Below are positions 41,187 to 50,575 of a stretch of DNA of 64,000 bases, in pieces. A program made the position numbers and the translations under genes. The notes below the pieces were generated by a model. The model had not been told where the DNA came from. It did not search any database and saw only the letters and a program-made list of their open reading frames with translations. The stretch comes from Candidatus Leucobacter sulfamidivorax (GTDB lineage Bacteria > Actinomycetota > Actinomycetes > Actinomycetales > Microbacteriaceae). The stretch's first letter is position 1; every line of letters starts with the position of its first letter. The stretch covers positions 744,001 through 808,000 of the forward strand of contig QZLF01000003.1 of assembly GCA_016771945.1 (NCBI GenBank). The letters run 5' to 3'.

Positions 41187-41269
41187 TCGTGCGGCCAGAC
41201 GCGGCCATCGTGCAGGAAGAGGAGGCCGGGGGTGCGGATCCGCCCCGGGAAGTCCGATACTCTCGATGC

Positions 41270-41809
41270 GTGAGTGAGGCTTCGGGGCGCACTGCGCTGC
41301 TGCGGGCGACGGTCGTGATCGTCGCGAACGGCGGGCTGCGCGCGCTGACCTACCGCGCCGTCGCGGCCGAGGCGGGCGTCTCGCACGGCCTCGTGCGGCA
41401 CCACTTCGGCACGCGGGACCAGCTGATCGCCGACGCCATGGACTTCGCCATCGACGAGAGCCTGCGCGGCTCGAACATGCTCGACACCGGCTCGAGCGCG
41501 GCCGACTTCGCCTCGGGCATCGAGCTGCTCGCCGAGCGCGACGGCGACATCCAGGCCTTCCAGTACGAGCTGCTGCTCGAGGCGCGGCGCCGTCCCGAGC
41601 TGCGCCCGCACGCCGAGCGGCACTATCGGGCCTATCACGAGGCGATCTCGCAGCAGCTGCGCCGCCTGGGCGCGGAGGACGACGGCCTCGCCGACCTCAT
41701 CTGGTTCGTGCTCGACGCGATCGTCTTCAAGCAGCTCGTCGTGCCCGGCGACGCGGGGCCGGCGCTCGCGCGCATGCGCGCGATGATCGAGGCGGCGGTC
41801 CGGAGCTGA
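41270..41809 (+). CDS. TetR-family regulator of the tyramine-oxidase-like genes
   Basis: 179 residues from GTG at 41270, which lies 8 nt after a GATACT -10-like box, so a leaderless message is likely. Helix-turn-helix: GGLRALTYRAVAAEAGVSHG with recognition helix VSHGLVRHHFGTRD. The ligand domain includes DIQAFQYELLLEARRRPELRP. The next gene has a perfectly placed inverted-repeat operator between its -35 and -10 boxes. The regulator is probably a repressor relieved by an aromatic or aliphatic amine. Confidence 0.8.
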   Translation: MSEASGRTALLRATVVIVANGGLRALTYRAVAAEAGVSHGLVRHHFGTRDQLIADAMDFAIDESLRGSNMLDTGSSAADFASGIELLAERDGDIQAFQYELLLEARRRPELRPHAERHYRAYHEAISQQLRRLGAEDDGLADLIWFVLDAIVFKQLVVPGDAGPALARMRAMIEAAVRS

Positions 41810-41865
41810 TCCGGATCCGCTGACACCGGATCCCCCGATCCGCGCGACGCGATCGCATTTTTCCC

Positions 41866-41894
41866 TTGACTGTCCAAGTGGATAGTCTTAGGCT
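41866..41894 (+). promoter_or_regulatory. Promoter and TetR operator of the oxidase operon
   Basis: TTGACT (41866-41871) and TAGGCT (41889-41894) are spaced by 17 nt. Between them lies GACTGTCCA-AG-TGGATAGTC (41868-41887), an inverted repeat matching at 8 of 9 positions. A bound TetR dimer would cover both elements. Confidence 0.75.
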
Positions 41895-41969
41895 GACCCC
41901 ACAGCACGGATCCGAAGCGAGCCCGCTTCCGAGGCCTCCCGGGATCCGGACGAAGGGAGCACCCCCCGC

Positions 41970-43100
41970 ATGTCCGACACCGCGATCGAATTCATCTACC
42001 TCAGCGAGCCGGACATGATCCGCGCCGGGGTCACGAACATGGCCGAGTGCGTCGACACCATGAGCGAGATGCTCGTCGACTTCAAGCGCGGCGACTACCG
42101 CATGGCCGGCGTCGAGAACGACCTGCACGGCGCGCAGATCTACTTCCCCAAGGAGTCCCCCTTCGCGGGCATGCCGCTCGACGGCCCCGACCGCCGCTTC
42201 ATGGCGATGCCCGCCTATCTGGGCGGCAGCTTCCAGATGGCGGGCTGCAAGTGGTACGGCTCGAACGTCGAGAACCGCAAGCGCGGCCTCCCCCGCTCGA
42301 TCCTCATGTTCACGCTCAACGACAAGGACACCGGCGCGCCGCTCGCCCACATGTCCGCGAACCTGCTGAGCGCGTACCGCACGGGCGCGATCCCGGGCGT
42401 CGGCGCGCGCCACCTCGCCCGCGAGGACGCGAGGGTCGTCGGCATCGCCGGCCCCGGCCCCATGAACCGCACCTCGCTCGAGGCGCTCATCGCCGTGCGC
42501 CCGGGCATCGACACGATCAAGGTCTTCGGCCGCAGCCAGGGCAGCATCGACGCGTTCGCCGCGTGGGCGCAGGAGAAGTTCCCGCAGCTCACGAGCATCG
42601 AGCAGGTCGGCTCGCTGCAGGGCGCGGTCGAGGGCTGCGACATCGTGAGCATCGCGATCCCGAGCCCCTCGGGCTCCGAGAACTACCCGTACGTGGCCGA
42701 CGAATGGGTGAAGCCGGGCGCGCTCATCCTCTGCTCGGCGCACCTCGCGCTCGAGGAGAGCCTGATCCGGCGCGCGCGCCACGTCGCCGACGCCCGCGGC
42801 ATCTACCAGGCCTGGGCCTCCGAGATCCCGGGCCTCGCCCACGAGACCGTCGGCATCTGGGGCATGCACCTCGTCGACCGCGTGCGCGACGGCCGCATGA
42901 CGCCCGAGCAGTTCGAGGATCTCGGCGAGATCATCGAGGGCGACACCCCGGGGCGCCGGAGCGACGACGAGGTCTTCGTCTACTCGGTGGGCGGCATGCC
43001 CGTCGAGGACGTCGCCTGGGCGACGAAGGTCTACCGCAACGCGGTGCGCGACGGCATCGGGCAGAAGCTCAAGCTCTGGGACGCGCCCGCGCTCGCCTGA
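41970..43100 (+). CDS. Ornithine cyclodeaminase-fold protein, tyramine oxidase subunit B-like
   Basis: 376 residues, ATG after GAAGGGAGC. The Rossmann region EDARVVGIAGPGPMNRTSLEAL and EGCDIVSIAIPS follow the ornithine cyclodeaminase/mu-crystallin layout, binding NAD(H). Unlike true cyclodeaminases it lacks several ornithine contacts. Relatives are annotated as the second subunit of a tyramine-oxidising enzyme, encoded beside an FAD oxidase as here. The gene is 40 nt upstream of the flavoprotein and they are surely co-transcribed. The biochemical role of this subunit in vivo is not settled by sequence. Confidence 0.65.
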   Translation: MSDTAIEFIYLSEPDMIRAGVTNMAECVDTMSEMLVDFKRGDYRMAGVENDLHGAQIYFPKESPFAGMPLDGPDRRFMAMPAYLGGSFQMAGCKWYGSNVENRKRGLPRSILMFTLNDKDTGAPLAHMSANLLSAYRTGAIPGVGARHLAREDARVVGIAGPGPMNRTSLEALIAVRPGIDTIKVFGRSQGSIDAFAAWAQEKFPQLTSIEQVGSLQGAVEGCDIVSIAIPSPSGSENYPYVADEWVKPGALILCSAHLALEESLIRRARHVADARGIYQAWASEIPGLAHETVGIWGMHLVDRVRDGRMTPEQFEDLGEIIEGDTPGRRSDDEVFVYSVGGMPVEDVAWATKVYRNAVRDGIGQKLKLWDAPALA

Positions 43101-43139
43101 GCGGCGATCGCCGACGAGACAAGAACACGAGGGAGCGAT

Positions 43140-44312
43140 ATGGAACTGCAGAAGACCGACGTGCTGGTCGTGGGCGCCGGAGCCGTCGGCTCGATGGCGC
43201 TCTGGCAGCTGAGCAAGCGCGAGGGCCTCGACGTCGTCGGCATCGAGCAGTACGGGCGCGTGCACTCGCACGGCTCCTACGCCGGGGAGTCGCGCGTGTT
43301 CCGCACCGCGGTGCACGAGGGCGGCACCTACGTGAGGATGATCCAGCGCTCGCGCGATCTCTGGCGCCAGCTCGAGCGGGAATCGGGCCGCGACATCTAC
43401 TACGAAGTCGGCTGCCTCTCGATCGCCCCGGAGGGCTTCCCCGATCTCGAGGTCGCGATGCGCAACGTGCGCGAGTTCGACATCCCGCACCGTGTGCTCT
43501 CGAACGCCGAGCTGCGCGCCGAGTACCCGCAGCACATCGTGAACGACGACGACATCGCCCTGCTCGACGAGCACGGCGGCGGGCTGCGCCCCGAGGTCGC
43601 CGTGATGAGCGCGCTCGACCTCGCCGAGGCGAACGGAGCGAAGCTCTTCTTCAACACCCCGGTCATCGACATCGAGGAGCGCCCCGAGGGCGTCGTGGTG
43701 CGCACCACTCAGGGCGCCTGGCTCGCGGGCGCCGTGGTGATCGCCACCGGCTCGTGGTCGACCCGGCTGCGCCCCGAGCTCAAGGAGCTGCTGCGCCTGC
43801 AGGTGCTCGGGCTCACCTGGTTCATGCCGAAGGATCCCGCGGCCTTCGTGCCCGAGAGGTTCCCGGCGTTCCTGCGCGACGCGGGGTCCGTGCACTTCTT
43901 CGGCGCACCGAGCTTCGACGGCTACGCCTTCAAGGCCTGCACCAACCCCGAGTGGCCGGTCTTCCGCGACGTCTCCGAGGTGCCGACCCATCACACGCGC
44001 GAGGAGCTCATCAGGATCGGCCAGCGCGGCGCCGAGCTCTTCGAGGGCGTGAACCCGGAGCCCGTGCGCGAGAGCGTGCACCACTGCGCCTACACGCCGG
44101 ATCGCCTGCCCGTCGTCGACCGCAGCGACAGCGGCCGCCTCGTCACGATCGCGGGGCTCTCGGGCCACGGCTTCAAGTTCTCGCCGCAGCTCGGCGAGTG
44201 GGCCGCGCAGCTGGTCGCGGGCGAGGAGACGACGGTGGATCCGCGCTTCGCCCTTCCCGAGCACATGAAGCGGCTCGCCGAGCTCGGGCCGTACACGGGC
44301 GGCGGGCACTAG
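43140..44312 (+). CDS. FAD-dependent amine oxidase of the sarcosine/methyltryptophan oxidase family (tyramine-oxidase-like)
   Basis: 390 residues. The dinucleotide motif is DVLVVGAGAVGSMALWQLS, and a second hallmark is HSHGSYAGESRVFRTAVHEG at about residue 40, containing the arginine-rich flavin attachment region of the monomeric sarcosine oxidase/SolA family. The end GLSGHGFKFSPQLGEWAAQL is typical too. Such enzymes oxidise secondary amines or amino acids to imines with release of H2O2. Linked to the OCD-like subunit and the TetR operator, the substrate is probably an amine such as tyramine; exact specificity is inference. A strong hairpin follows the gene. Confidence 0.82.
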   Translation: MELQKTDVLVVGAGAVGSMALWQLSKREGLDVVGIEQYGRVHSHGSYAGESRVFRTAVHEGGTYVRMIQRSRDLWRQLERESGRDIYYEVGCLSIAPEGFPDLEVAMRNVREFDIPHRVLSNAELRAEYPQHIVNDDDIALLDEHGGGLRPEVAVMSALDLAEANGAKLFFNTPVIDIEERPEGVVVRTTQGAWLAGAVVIATGSWSTRLRPELKELLRLQVLGLTWFMPKDPAAFVPERFPAFLRDAGSVHFFGAPSFDGYAFKACTNPEWPVFRDVSEVPTHHTREELIRIGQRGAELFEGVNPEPVRESVHHCAYTPDRLPVVDRSDSGRLVTIAGLSGHGFKFSPQLGEWAAQLVAGEETTVDPRFALPEHMKRLAELGPYTGGGH

Positions 44313-44351
44313 GGACCGGCTCGACCGCGACCTCTCTCGTCTCTCGTTCCG

Positions 44352-44414
44352 GCGCAAGGGGACGCGTTCTGCCGTCCGGGGTGCCCGGAGAGGACCGAAT
44401 GCGTCCCCTTGCGC
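44352..44414. terminator. Nested hairpin between convergent genes
   Basis: GCGCAAGGGGACGC (44352-44365) and GCGTCCCCTTGCGC (44401-44414) are perfect 14-bp arms. Inside them, TCCGGG (44375-44380) and CCCGGA (44384-44389) form a second stem. Placed between the oxidase and the carbohydrate-binding lipoprotein genes. Confidence 0.75.
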
Positions 44415-44515
44415 GGCCGGGGTGCGCCGGCGAGGGGCGCGACGGGCGCACCGGGGGGCGCCGAGGGGCGCCGCCGGAGGGAGCCGGCGACGCCCCGGTC
44501 AGGGGCCGGACCGGA

Positions 44516-45987
44516 TCAGGACTGCGGGAAGCCGCCGCCCTGCGGAGGCTGGCCGCCGCCGGGCGCCTCGCCGCCGGGCATGCCGCCCCCGCCGCCCGGC
44601 ATCCCGCCGGGACCCATGCCCGTGGCCATCGACTCGTCCCAGGCTGCGCCGTTCGCGGTCACCGTGCCCTCGGCCACCGAGACCGCGCCGTTGCCATCGA
44701 TCGGCCCGTCGCCGCCGTTCGCGGCGCTCGTGATGTTCACGGTGCCGCCGGTGATGGTCACCGAGCCGTTCGAGTCGAGGCCGTCGAAGCCCGCGTTCAC
44801 CGTCACGGTGCCGCCCGAGATCTCGAGGCGCTCGCCGGTGTCGGCCTCGCGATCGGCCACGCCCGTGAACTCGGTGCCCGCGATGCGCGCCTGCAGCTCG
44901 GCGTTGCCCGAGGCGTTGATGCCGTCGTCGCTCGCGGTGACGTCGATCGTGCCGCCGCTGATGCCGATGTTCGCGGCCTCGATGCCCTCGGTCGAGTTCG
45001 CCACCGTCACCGAGGTGGTGGCGTCGACGCCGGAGCCCTCGCCGATCGAGACGATCACCTCGCCCTTCACCCCGTCGTCGACGACGTCGACCGTGACGGT
45101 GCCGCCGGCGATTACCGTGTCGGTGAAGGCCTGCAGCCCGTCGTCCCCGGCCGTGACGTCGATCGTGCCGCCCGAGACGTAGATGTAGCCCTTCGTCCAG
45201 TCGATCTCCGACGCGACCTCCTCGTTGTCGTCGCCGTCGCTCTTCAGACCGTCTCCGCCCTGCGCGACGAGCGTGAGCGTGCCGCCCTCGACGACGAGCG
45301 AGTCCTTGCCGCGCAGCGCATCGTCGGCCGCGGTCACCGAGATGTCGCCGCCCAGGATCACGAGGTCGTCCTTCGAGGTGATGCCGTCGTTGCCGTTGCC
45401 CGTCACCGTCAGGGATCCGCTGCCCGAGACGGTGAGATCGACGTCGGCCCAGATCGCCGCATTCGCGTCCGAGTCCTCCGCGTAGGAGGCGGCGTCGGAG
45501 ACCGAGTTCTGCGATCCGGCGGCGAGGTGGATCGCGACGTCGTCGGCGGTCCGCACCTCGATGGCGCTTCCCGACGAGTTCGAGATGTCGACCCCGTCGA
45601 GGATCAGCACGACGAGCGCGTCCTCGGGGGCGGAGACCACCACCTGCCCGGCGAGCATTCCGCTCAGCCGGTAGACGCCGGCCTCGGAGATCGTGACGGT
45701 GGATCCGTCGACGCTCACCCCCGCGGCCGCCTGCGCGCCCGAGCCGCTCAGATTCACGTCGACGGCGTCGCTCTCGGACCACTCGTCCTCGTTCACGGTC
45801 GTGTAGTCGGCGTTCTCGGCCAGGACCGCGGCCGGGGCGAGGTCGGACTCCAGCGCGCCCGCATCCTCCAGAGTCGGCGCGGCGGTCTCGGCGGAGGCCG
45901 CGGCGCCGGTCCCGGCGGTGGCGGTGCAGCCGCGAGCAGCAGCCCCGAGGCGATGAGGGCGGTGGTCAGCAGGATCGGGCGTCTCAT
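44516..45987 (-). CDS. Carbohydrate-binding beta-helix lipoprotein (Cthe_2159-like; apparent frameshift)
   Basis: About 490 residues in reconstruction. MRRPILLTTALIASGLLL leads to a lipobox that becomes LAGC once one base is added near 45929-45932. Mature part: repeated 'GGTxxVTxxDDGLxxxG' blocks, for instance SGGTIDVTAGDDGLQAF and SGGTVTVNAGFDGLDSNG, each about 22-30 residues, predicting a right-handed beta-helix with Asp-rich turns that could bind Ca2+. The C-terminal tail is Gly/Met/Pro-rich. Such proteins bind acidic polysaccharides in relatives. It overlaps the VTC gene by 4 nt (ATGA), and is last in the trio 47482-44516. Confidence 0.75.
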
Positions 45988-46887
45988 GAAGGTTCTCCGT
46001 TCGGTGTGGACGTCTGGAAGGGACCGCGCAGCTGGCGGGCCCACTTGTTGCTCGGCAATTCGGGGTGCAGTGCGGCCGTGCCGGTGCCGAACTTGCTGAG
46101 GCCGCAGGGGCGGTAGCCCAGGCGCCAGAGCGCGCGGTCGAACTCCCCTGCGGGGCCGACGGATTTCGACTCGATGATCGCGTAGCCGTTGAGGTGCATC
46201 CGGCGGCCGGTTCCGGATGCCGAGCAGGATGCCGAGCCGCACCCGCCGCATCGGCCGCCGCGATCCAGCGCAGCTCCGTGTCGACCGTCAGCCGGCTGCC
46301 CTGCGGCAGCAGCAGCGTCGCACGGCGATAGCGGCTGACCAGCACGGGACGCAGCCGCTCGACGAGGGCGGCGTCATGCCCCTGCCGGCTCAGCCGCTCG
46401 GCGAGATACGCCCGCCCCTCGGGGGTGAGGCGTCCGCGATCGGCGGGATCGTAGGGCATGCGCTCCTTGACGGTCGCGCCGCGACCGCTCTTCGTCTTCA
46501 CCTCGAGGAAGGCCCCGCCGGTGTCCAGGTAGCTGCGCGTGCGCAGCTTGAAGCGGCGACGACGGCGCTGCGCCGTGAGCCGGTAGCTCAGCCGCTCGGG
46601 GGTGTCGAAGTACACCGAGTCGTAGGCGAACTCGCGGCGCCCGTCGATCTCGAGCACCCGGGCGCGCGAGTCCAGTCGCTCGAGCATGCGTACGGCATCG
46701 GCGAGCGGGACGAGGTACTTGCGGTCGGTGCGCGAGAGCAGCTCGGCCTCGCCGACGAGCGCGTCGAGTCCGATCGCCCCAGGCGACCGAGCGGCAGACG
46801 CGGACTCGCGGCGACGGCGGCAGGCGCCACGCGCTCTACGAATGCGGGCGCGACGCGCTCGGCGGCTGCGGCGCCCCCGACGGTCAT
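45984..46887 (-). CDS. VTC-domain polyphosphate polymerase-like protein (two apparent frameshifts)
   Basis: About 300 residues in reconstruction. Basic tunnel motifs of the VTC/CYTH fold are visible: RTDRKYLVPLADAVR, YDSVYFDTPERLSYR, FKLRTRSYLDTGGAFLEVKTKSGRG, SRYRRATLLLPQ and, after a shift near 46203, NGYAIIESKSVGPAG and ALHPELPSNKWARQL. An earlier shift lies near 46785-46800. The enzymes build polyphosphate from nucleotide phosphate, or bind it. The N-terminus from the ATG at 46887 is Ala/Val-rich. It overlaps the neighbouring genes at both ends, so the trio is translated together. Confidence 0.75.
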
Positions 46888-47482
46888 CGGGACCCCGGCT
46901 CGTCTGCAGCGAGCGCTCCCGCGAGACCACCACCGGGTCCAGGCGGTAGCGCACGTCGACGAGCGTCGAGTCGTTCACGAGGTCGAGCTGCTGCACCGTG
47001 AGCGCGGTCACCGTGCCGCCGAGTCGCGACTCGAGCTCCTCGCGCAGCTCGACCTCGTCGGCGAACGCCCGATCGAGGCGCACCACCTGATGGCGGCTGC
47101 GCGCGAGCAGGGCGGGGTGATCCGCCACCCACATCACGACGAGGATGAGAGCGATGAGCGCGGCCGGCAGCAGCACCCCGCCGGAGGGCAGCCCGCCGAT
47201 GAGCCCCATCGCGAGCGCCGCGAAGTAGTACGCGACCTCGCGCTGCGAGATCTCGGAGGAGCGCAGCCGGATGATGCTGAGCACCCCGAAGAGGCCGAGG
47301 CCCAGGCCGAGCGCGACCTCCGCGGTGCCGAGCACGGTGGCGACGGCGAGCACCCCCACGTTGACGCCGAGGAAGGCGACGACGAGATCGCGGCGGCGGT
47401 GGCGGGGGTAGTAGATGCCGAGCGCGAGGAGGAGGGCCGCGGCGATGTCGATCGCGGCGAGGATGAGGCTGCTGGTGGTCAT
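46884..47482 (-). CDS. DUF4956 integral membrane protein (apparent frameshift near C-terminus)
   Basis: About 199 residues, ATG at 47482 after AAGGAG. Four predicted membrane helices: LILAAIDIAAALLLALGIYY, LGVNVGVLAVATVLG with GLGLGLFGVLSIIRLRSSEI, YYFAALAMGLIGG and LIALILVVMWVADHP. The soluble end has TVTALTVQQLDLVNDSTLVDVRYRLD. This matches DUF4956, commonly encoded beside VTC-domain proteins. A shift within the GGGG/CCC run near 46890-46930 would let the frame end at TGA 46884, overlapping the VTC start; otherwise it fuses with it. Function unknown, probably a membrane partner of the polymerase. Confidence 0.72.
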
Positions 47483-47569
47483 GGGGCTCCTTTTCGGGTG
47501 CCCCCAGTCCATCCGGGTCGCCTATGCCCATCCGATGAGAAACCTCGAAGATCGCTCCCGATCCTTCTC

Positions 47570-47625
47570 GGGCAGGGTCGGGCAGGATCGGGCAGGCAGG
47601 GTCAGGCAGGGCAGACCCAGGCAGC
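47570..47625. repeat. GGGCAGG-type short repeats
   Basis: The heptamer-like unit GGCAGG(G/A) is repeated about seven times at irregular 6-12-nt spacing just after the SpoU methyltransferase stop. It may fold in the 3' end of that transcript; no protein is encoded. Confidence 0.5.
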
Positions 47626-47637
47626 GCCAGGCGCGCC

Positions 47638-48300
47638 TCAGCGCGGCCGCAGCGGCGAGCGCTGCATCACCCAGCTGTGCATCGCGACCGCGGCGGCGGC
47701 CGAGGCGTTGATCGAGCGGGTGGATCCGTACTGCGTGATCTCGACCACCGCCGCGGCCGCGGCGAGCGCCTCCTCCGTGAGCCCCGGCCCCTCCTGCCCG
47801 AAGAGCATGACGCAGCGCTCGGGCCACGCGAAGGTCTCAATGGGCACGCAGCCGGGCACGTTGTCGATCGCGATGATCGGGATACCGCGACCCGCCGCCC
47901 ACTCGGCCAGCGCCTCGATGCTCTCGCGGTGCTCGACGTGCTGGTAGCGGTCGGTGACCATGGCGCCGCGCTTGTTCCAGCGGCGGCGGCCGACGATGTG
48001 CACGGTGTCGGCGGCGAAGGCGTTGGCGCTGCGCACGATGGACCCGATGTTCATGTCGTGCTGCCAGTTCTCGATGGCGACGTGGAAGGGGTGGCGGGTG
48101 CGGTCGAGATCCTCGCGGATCGCCTCGGTGCGCCAGTAGCGGTAGCGGTCGACGACGTTGCGGGTGTCGCCGAGGGCGAGCAGTTCGGGGTCGTACTGCT
48201 CACCCGCGGGCCACGCGGCCCGCCCGCCCGGCCACGGTCCGACGCCGGCCGTGCTGCGCTCGGGGTGCGGGTCTGCTGCCGCCGCAGGGATCTCGGTCAC
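47638..48300 (-). CDS. SpoU/TrmH-family RNA 2'-O-methyltransferase
   Basis: 220 residues. The three knot-forming SAM-binding motifs are present: NIGSIVRSANAFAADTVHIVG, CVMLFGQEGPGLTEEAL and STRSINASAAAAVAMHSW. The enzyme transfers a methyl group to a ribose 2'-OH in rRNA or tRNA; the target cannot be assigned. The N-terminal 50 residues (rich in Pro and Gly) are likely disordered. No operon partner; the nearest gene on the same strand, at 48337, starts upstream with only 36 nt between. Confidence 0.87.
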   Translation of the reverse strand: MTEIPAAAADPHPERSTAGVGPWPGGRAAWPAGEQYDPELLALGDTRNVVDRYRYWRTEAIREDLDRTRHPFHVAIENWQHDMNIGSIVRSANAFAADTVHIVGRRRWNKRGAMVTDRYQHVEHRESIEALAEWAAGRGIPIIAIDNVPGCVPIETFAWPERCVMLFGQEGPGLTEEALAAAAAVVEITQYGSTRSINASAAAAVAMHSWVMQRSPLRPR

Positions 48301-48336
48301 CCATGCAGCCTACCGATCGCGCGGGGCCGATTTCCC

Positions 48337-49737
48337 CTACGCCGCGGCCGCCTCCCGGCTCCGCCGCGGCAGCGAGGCGTAGAACTCCGCGTCGTCGAAG
48401 CCGACCGGCAGCTGGATCCCGAACTCCTCGCGCGCGGTCTGCGGGATGGTGACCATCAGCATGCCCGCGTCGTACTGGTTCTCATTGCGGGGCGTGTCGA
48501 CGAAGGGGAAGCCCGCCTTCATGTCGGGGTCGTACTCCTCTCGGAAGCGCCGCATGTTCTCGGCGTTCTCCCCGGTCAGCGTCGCGTGCGCGTCGGCGGC
48601 CGCGAAGTTGGCGAAGATGTCGTAGACCGTCCACCCCGCGCCGATCGCCGCGTGGATGGTGCCGCCGCTGTAGAGGTTCGGGACTCCGGGGAAGAAGGTC
48701 TCGAGGTGCAGCCTCGGGTGGCCGCGGCGGTACTCGACGAGCCCCTCGGGCAGGAAGTCGTAATGCACCTGATAGCCGGTGGCGAAGACGATCGTGTCGA
48801 CCTCCTCGCTCGAGCCATCCGTGAAGTGCACCGTGCCGCCCTCGATGCGCGCGATGTCGGGATGGCGCTTCAGCAGGCCGTGCGAGAGCGCGTGCAGGAT
48901 CGTGTTGCTCACGATCGGGTGCGTCTCGCCGATCGGGCCCTCCGGCTTCGGCAGGCCCAGCGCCGAGAGATCGCCGACGGTCGACAGGATCACGTCCATG
49001 AAGTCCTCGGGCCGCAGCCCCTCCATCCACGGCCGCGGCTCGATCTGCGCGCGCCCGTCGAGGAGGTCGGGAAGTGCCACGCCGAAGATCTGCTTCGGGA
49101 AGAAGTAGTAGGGGCGTCGGGTGGAGAGGAAGGCCGCGTCGGCGTGGAAGGCGGCGTCGGAGGCGATGTCGACGCCGCTGTTGCCCGCGCCGACGACGAG
49201 CACGCGCCTGCCGCGGAACTCGTCGGGCGAGCGGTACTCGCGCGCGTGGATCGCGCGGCCCGTGAAGCCGTCGAGCCCCTCGATCTCGGGCAGCTGCGGC
49301 AGCCACTGCGTGCCGATCGCCGAGTAGACGCCGCGGTAGTCGCGGGTCTCGCCGTTCGACAGCCGCACGCGCCAGAAGATGCCCTCCGCCGTCTCGACGG
49401 GTTCCGCGCGCTCGACGGCGACGCCGAACTCGCAGAGCTCGTCGAGGCGGAACTCGCGGGCGAAGTCCCGGATGTAGCGGTACAGCTCGTGCCACTTCGG
49501 ATACATCGCCAGCTCGTCGGACATCGGGAAGCCGACGAAGCCTCCGGCGACGCGCGAGGAGATCATGCTGCAGGTCTCGTACATTGGCGATCCGGGGTTG
49601 TCGATGTCCCAGAGACCGCCGAGGCCGGTGTGACGCTCGACGATGTCGACGTCGATGCCGTAGCGCTTGAAGGCGCGGGCGGCGATCAGCCCGCTGGGGC
49701 CGGCGCCGATGATGAGGTACTTGGTGGGCAGTGCCAT
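48337..49737 (-). CDS. Class B flavin-containing monooxygenase (FMO/Baeyer-Villiger-like)
   Basis: 466 residues. FAD site YLIIGAGPSGLIAARAF at the N-terminus and NADP site VLVVGAGNSGVDIAS at about 180. The FMO fingerprint FxGxxxHxxxY is present as FTGRAIHAREY at about residue 157, so it belongs to the FMO rather than strict BVMO subclass. It would oxygenate a ketone, amine or sulfide. The neighbouring SDR (58 nt upstream on the same strand) could supply a ketone by oxidising an alcohol, as in cyclohexanol-type pathways; this pairing is inference. Weak GAAAG before ATG 49737. Confidence 0.85.
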   Translation of the reverse strand: MALPTKYLIIGAGPSGLIAARAFKRYGIDVDIVERHTGLGGLWDIDNPGSPMYETCSMISSRVAGGFVGFPMSDELAMYPKWHELYRYIRDFAREFRLDELCEFGVAVERAEPVETAEGIFWRVRLSNGETRDYRGVYSAIGTQWLPQLPEIEGLDGFTGRAIHAREYRSPDEFRGRRVLVVGAGNSGVDIASDAAFHADAAFLSTRRPYYFFPKQIFGVALPDLLDGRAQIEPRPWMEGLRPEDFMDVILSTVGDLSALGLPKPEGPIGETHPIVSNTILHALSHGLLKRHPDIARIEGGTVHFTDGSSEEVDTIVFATGYQVHYDFLPEGLVEYRRGHPRLHLETFFPGVPNLYSGGTIHAAIGAGWTVYDIFANFAAADAHATLTGENAENMRRFREEYDPDMKAGFPFVDTPRNENQYDAGMLMVTIPQTAREEFGIQLPVGFDDAEFYASLPRRSREAAAA

Positions 49738-49795
49738 GGCGTGCTGCTTTCGTTCGATTCGGTTCGGGATCTGCGTCGCGCTCGTGCGGGCGGGC

Positions 49796-50575
49796 TCAGG
49801 TGAGCACGATCCCGCCGTCGACCGCAAGGGTCTGGCCGGTGATGTTCTTCGCGCGATCGCTCAGGAAGAAGGCGACGGCCTCGGCGATGTCCTCGGGCTC
49901 CTGCGCCCGGCCCATCGGGATGGCCTGGTCGACGATCCCGGCGAAGACGGTCTCGACGGGGAGCTTCGCCATCTCCGGGTCCTGCTTTTGCAGGTAGGCG
50001 ATCGTGCCGCGCCACATGTCGGTGAAGATGATCCCGGGCATCACGGTGTTCGAGCGGATCCCCGAGCGCGCGCAGGCGCGGGCCACGCTGTGGCTGAACT
50101 CGATCACCGCGGCCTTCGACGCGCCGTAGTGGGCGAGCATGTCGTTGCCCGCCCGAGCGCCGACCGAGGAGATGTTCACGATCGCCGCCGGCGGCTCGGC
50201 GCGCCTCACGAACTCCTGCGACATGAGGAACGTGCCGCGCGTGTTGATCGCGAACATGCGATCCCAGTGCTCGGGGGTGATCTCGGTGAGCGGCGTGTAG
50301 ATGCCGATGCCGGCGGCGTTCACGAGGCTCGCGATCGATCCCTCCCGGGCCGCGGCCTCGTAGACGGCGGCCACTTCCGCGGGGTCGGACACGTCGCAGC
50401 GCATTGCGAGCACGCGCGCGCCGGCCGTGCCCTCGATCTCCGCCGCGAGCGTCTCGAGGCGCTCCTCGCGTACGTCGGTGATGAGCACCGTGTCGAAGTC
50501 CTCCGCGATCCGCCGCGCGATCGCGGGCCCGAGCCCGCCGCTCGCCCCGGTCACGATTGCCAGTCTGCCTGTCAT
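49796..50575 (-). CDS. Short-chain dehydrogenase/reductase
   Basis: 259 residues, ATG after GAGGAGGAGCGG. Cofactor loop TGASGGLGPAIAR, NAAG in LVNAAGIGIYT, catalytic Ser in VNISSVGARAG, Tyr-x3-Lys as YGASKAAV. Conserved DVREERLE after the second strand suggests NAD(H). It oxidises an alcohol, probably one feeding the FMO gene 58 nt downstream. It is divergent from the LysR gene, which shares the 190-nt intergenic region and may control it. Confidence 0.88.
   Translation of the reverse strand: MTGRLAIVTGASGGLGPAIARRIAEDFDTVLITDVREERLETLAAEIEGTAGARVLAMRCDVSDPAEVAAVYEAAAREGSIASLVNAAGIGIYTPLTEITPEHWDRMFAINTRGTFLMSQEFVRRAEPPAAIVNISSVGARAGNDMLAHYGASKAAVIEFSHSVARACARSGIRSNTVMPGIIFTDMWRGTIAYLQKQDPEMAKLPVETVFAGIVDQAIPMGRAQEPEDIAEAVAFFLSDRAKNITGQTLAVDGGIVLT

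Noticed and set aside
44516..47512. A single 998-residue frame joining a membrane protein, a VTC domain and a beta-helix protein.
   Set aside because: The fusion arises from frameshifts; corrected frames give three separate genes with overlapping start and stop codons and ribosome sites.
47570..47625. GGGCAGG repeats considered as a CRISPR or variable-number array.
   Set aside because: Units are too short and irregularly spaced, with no spacers and no cas genes.
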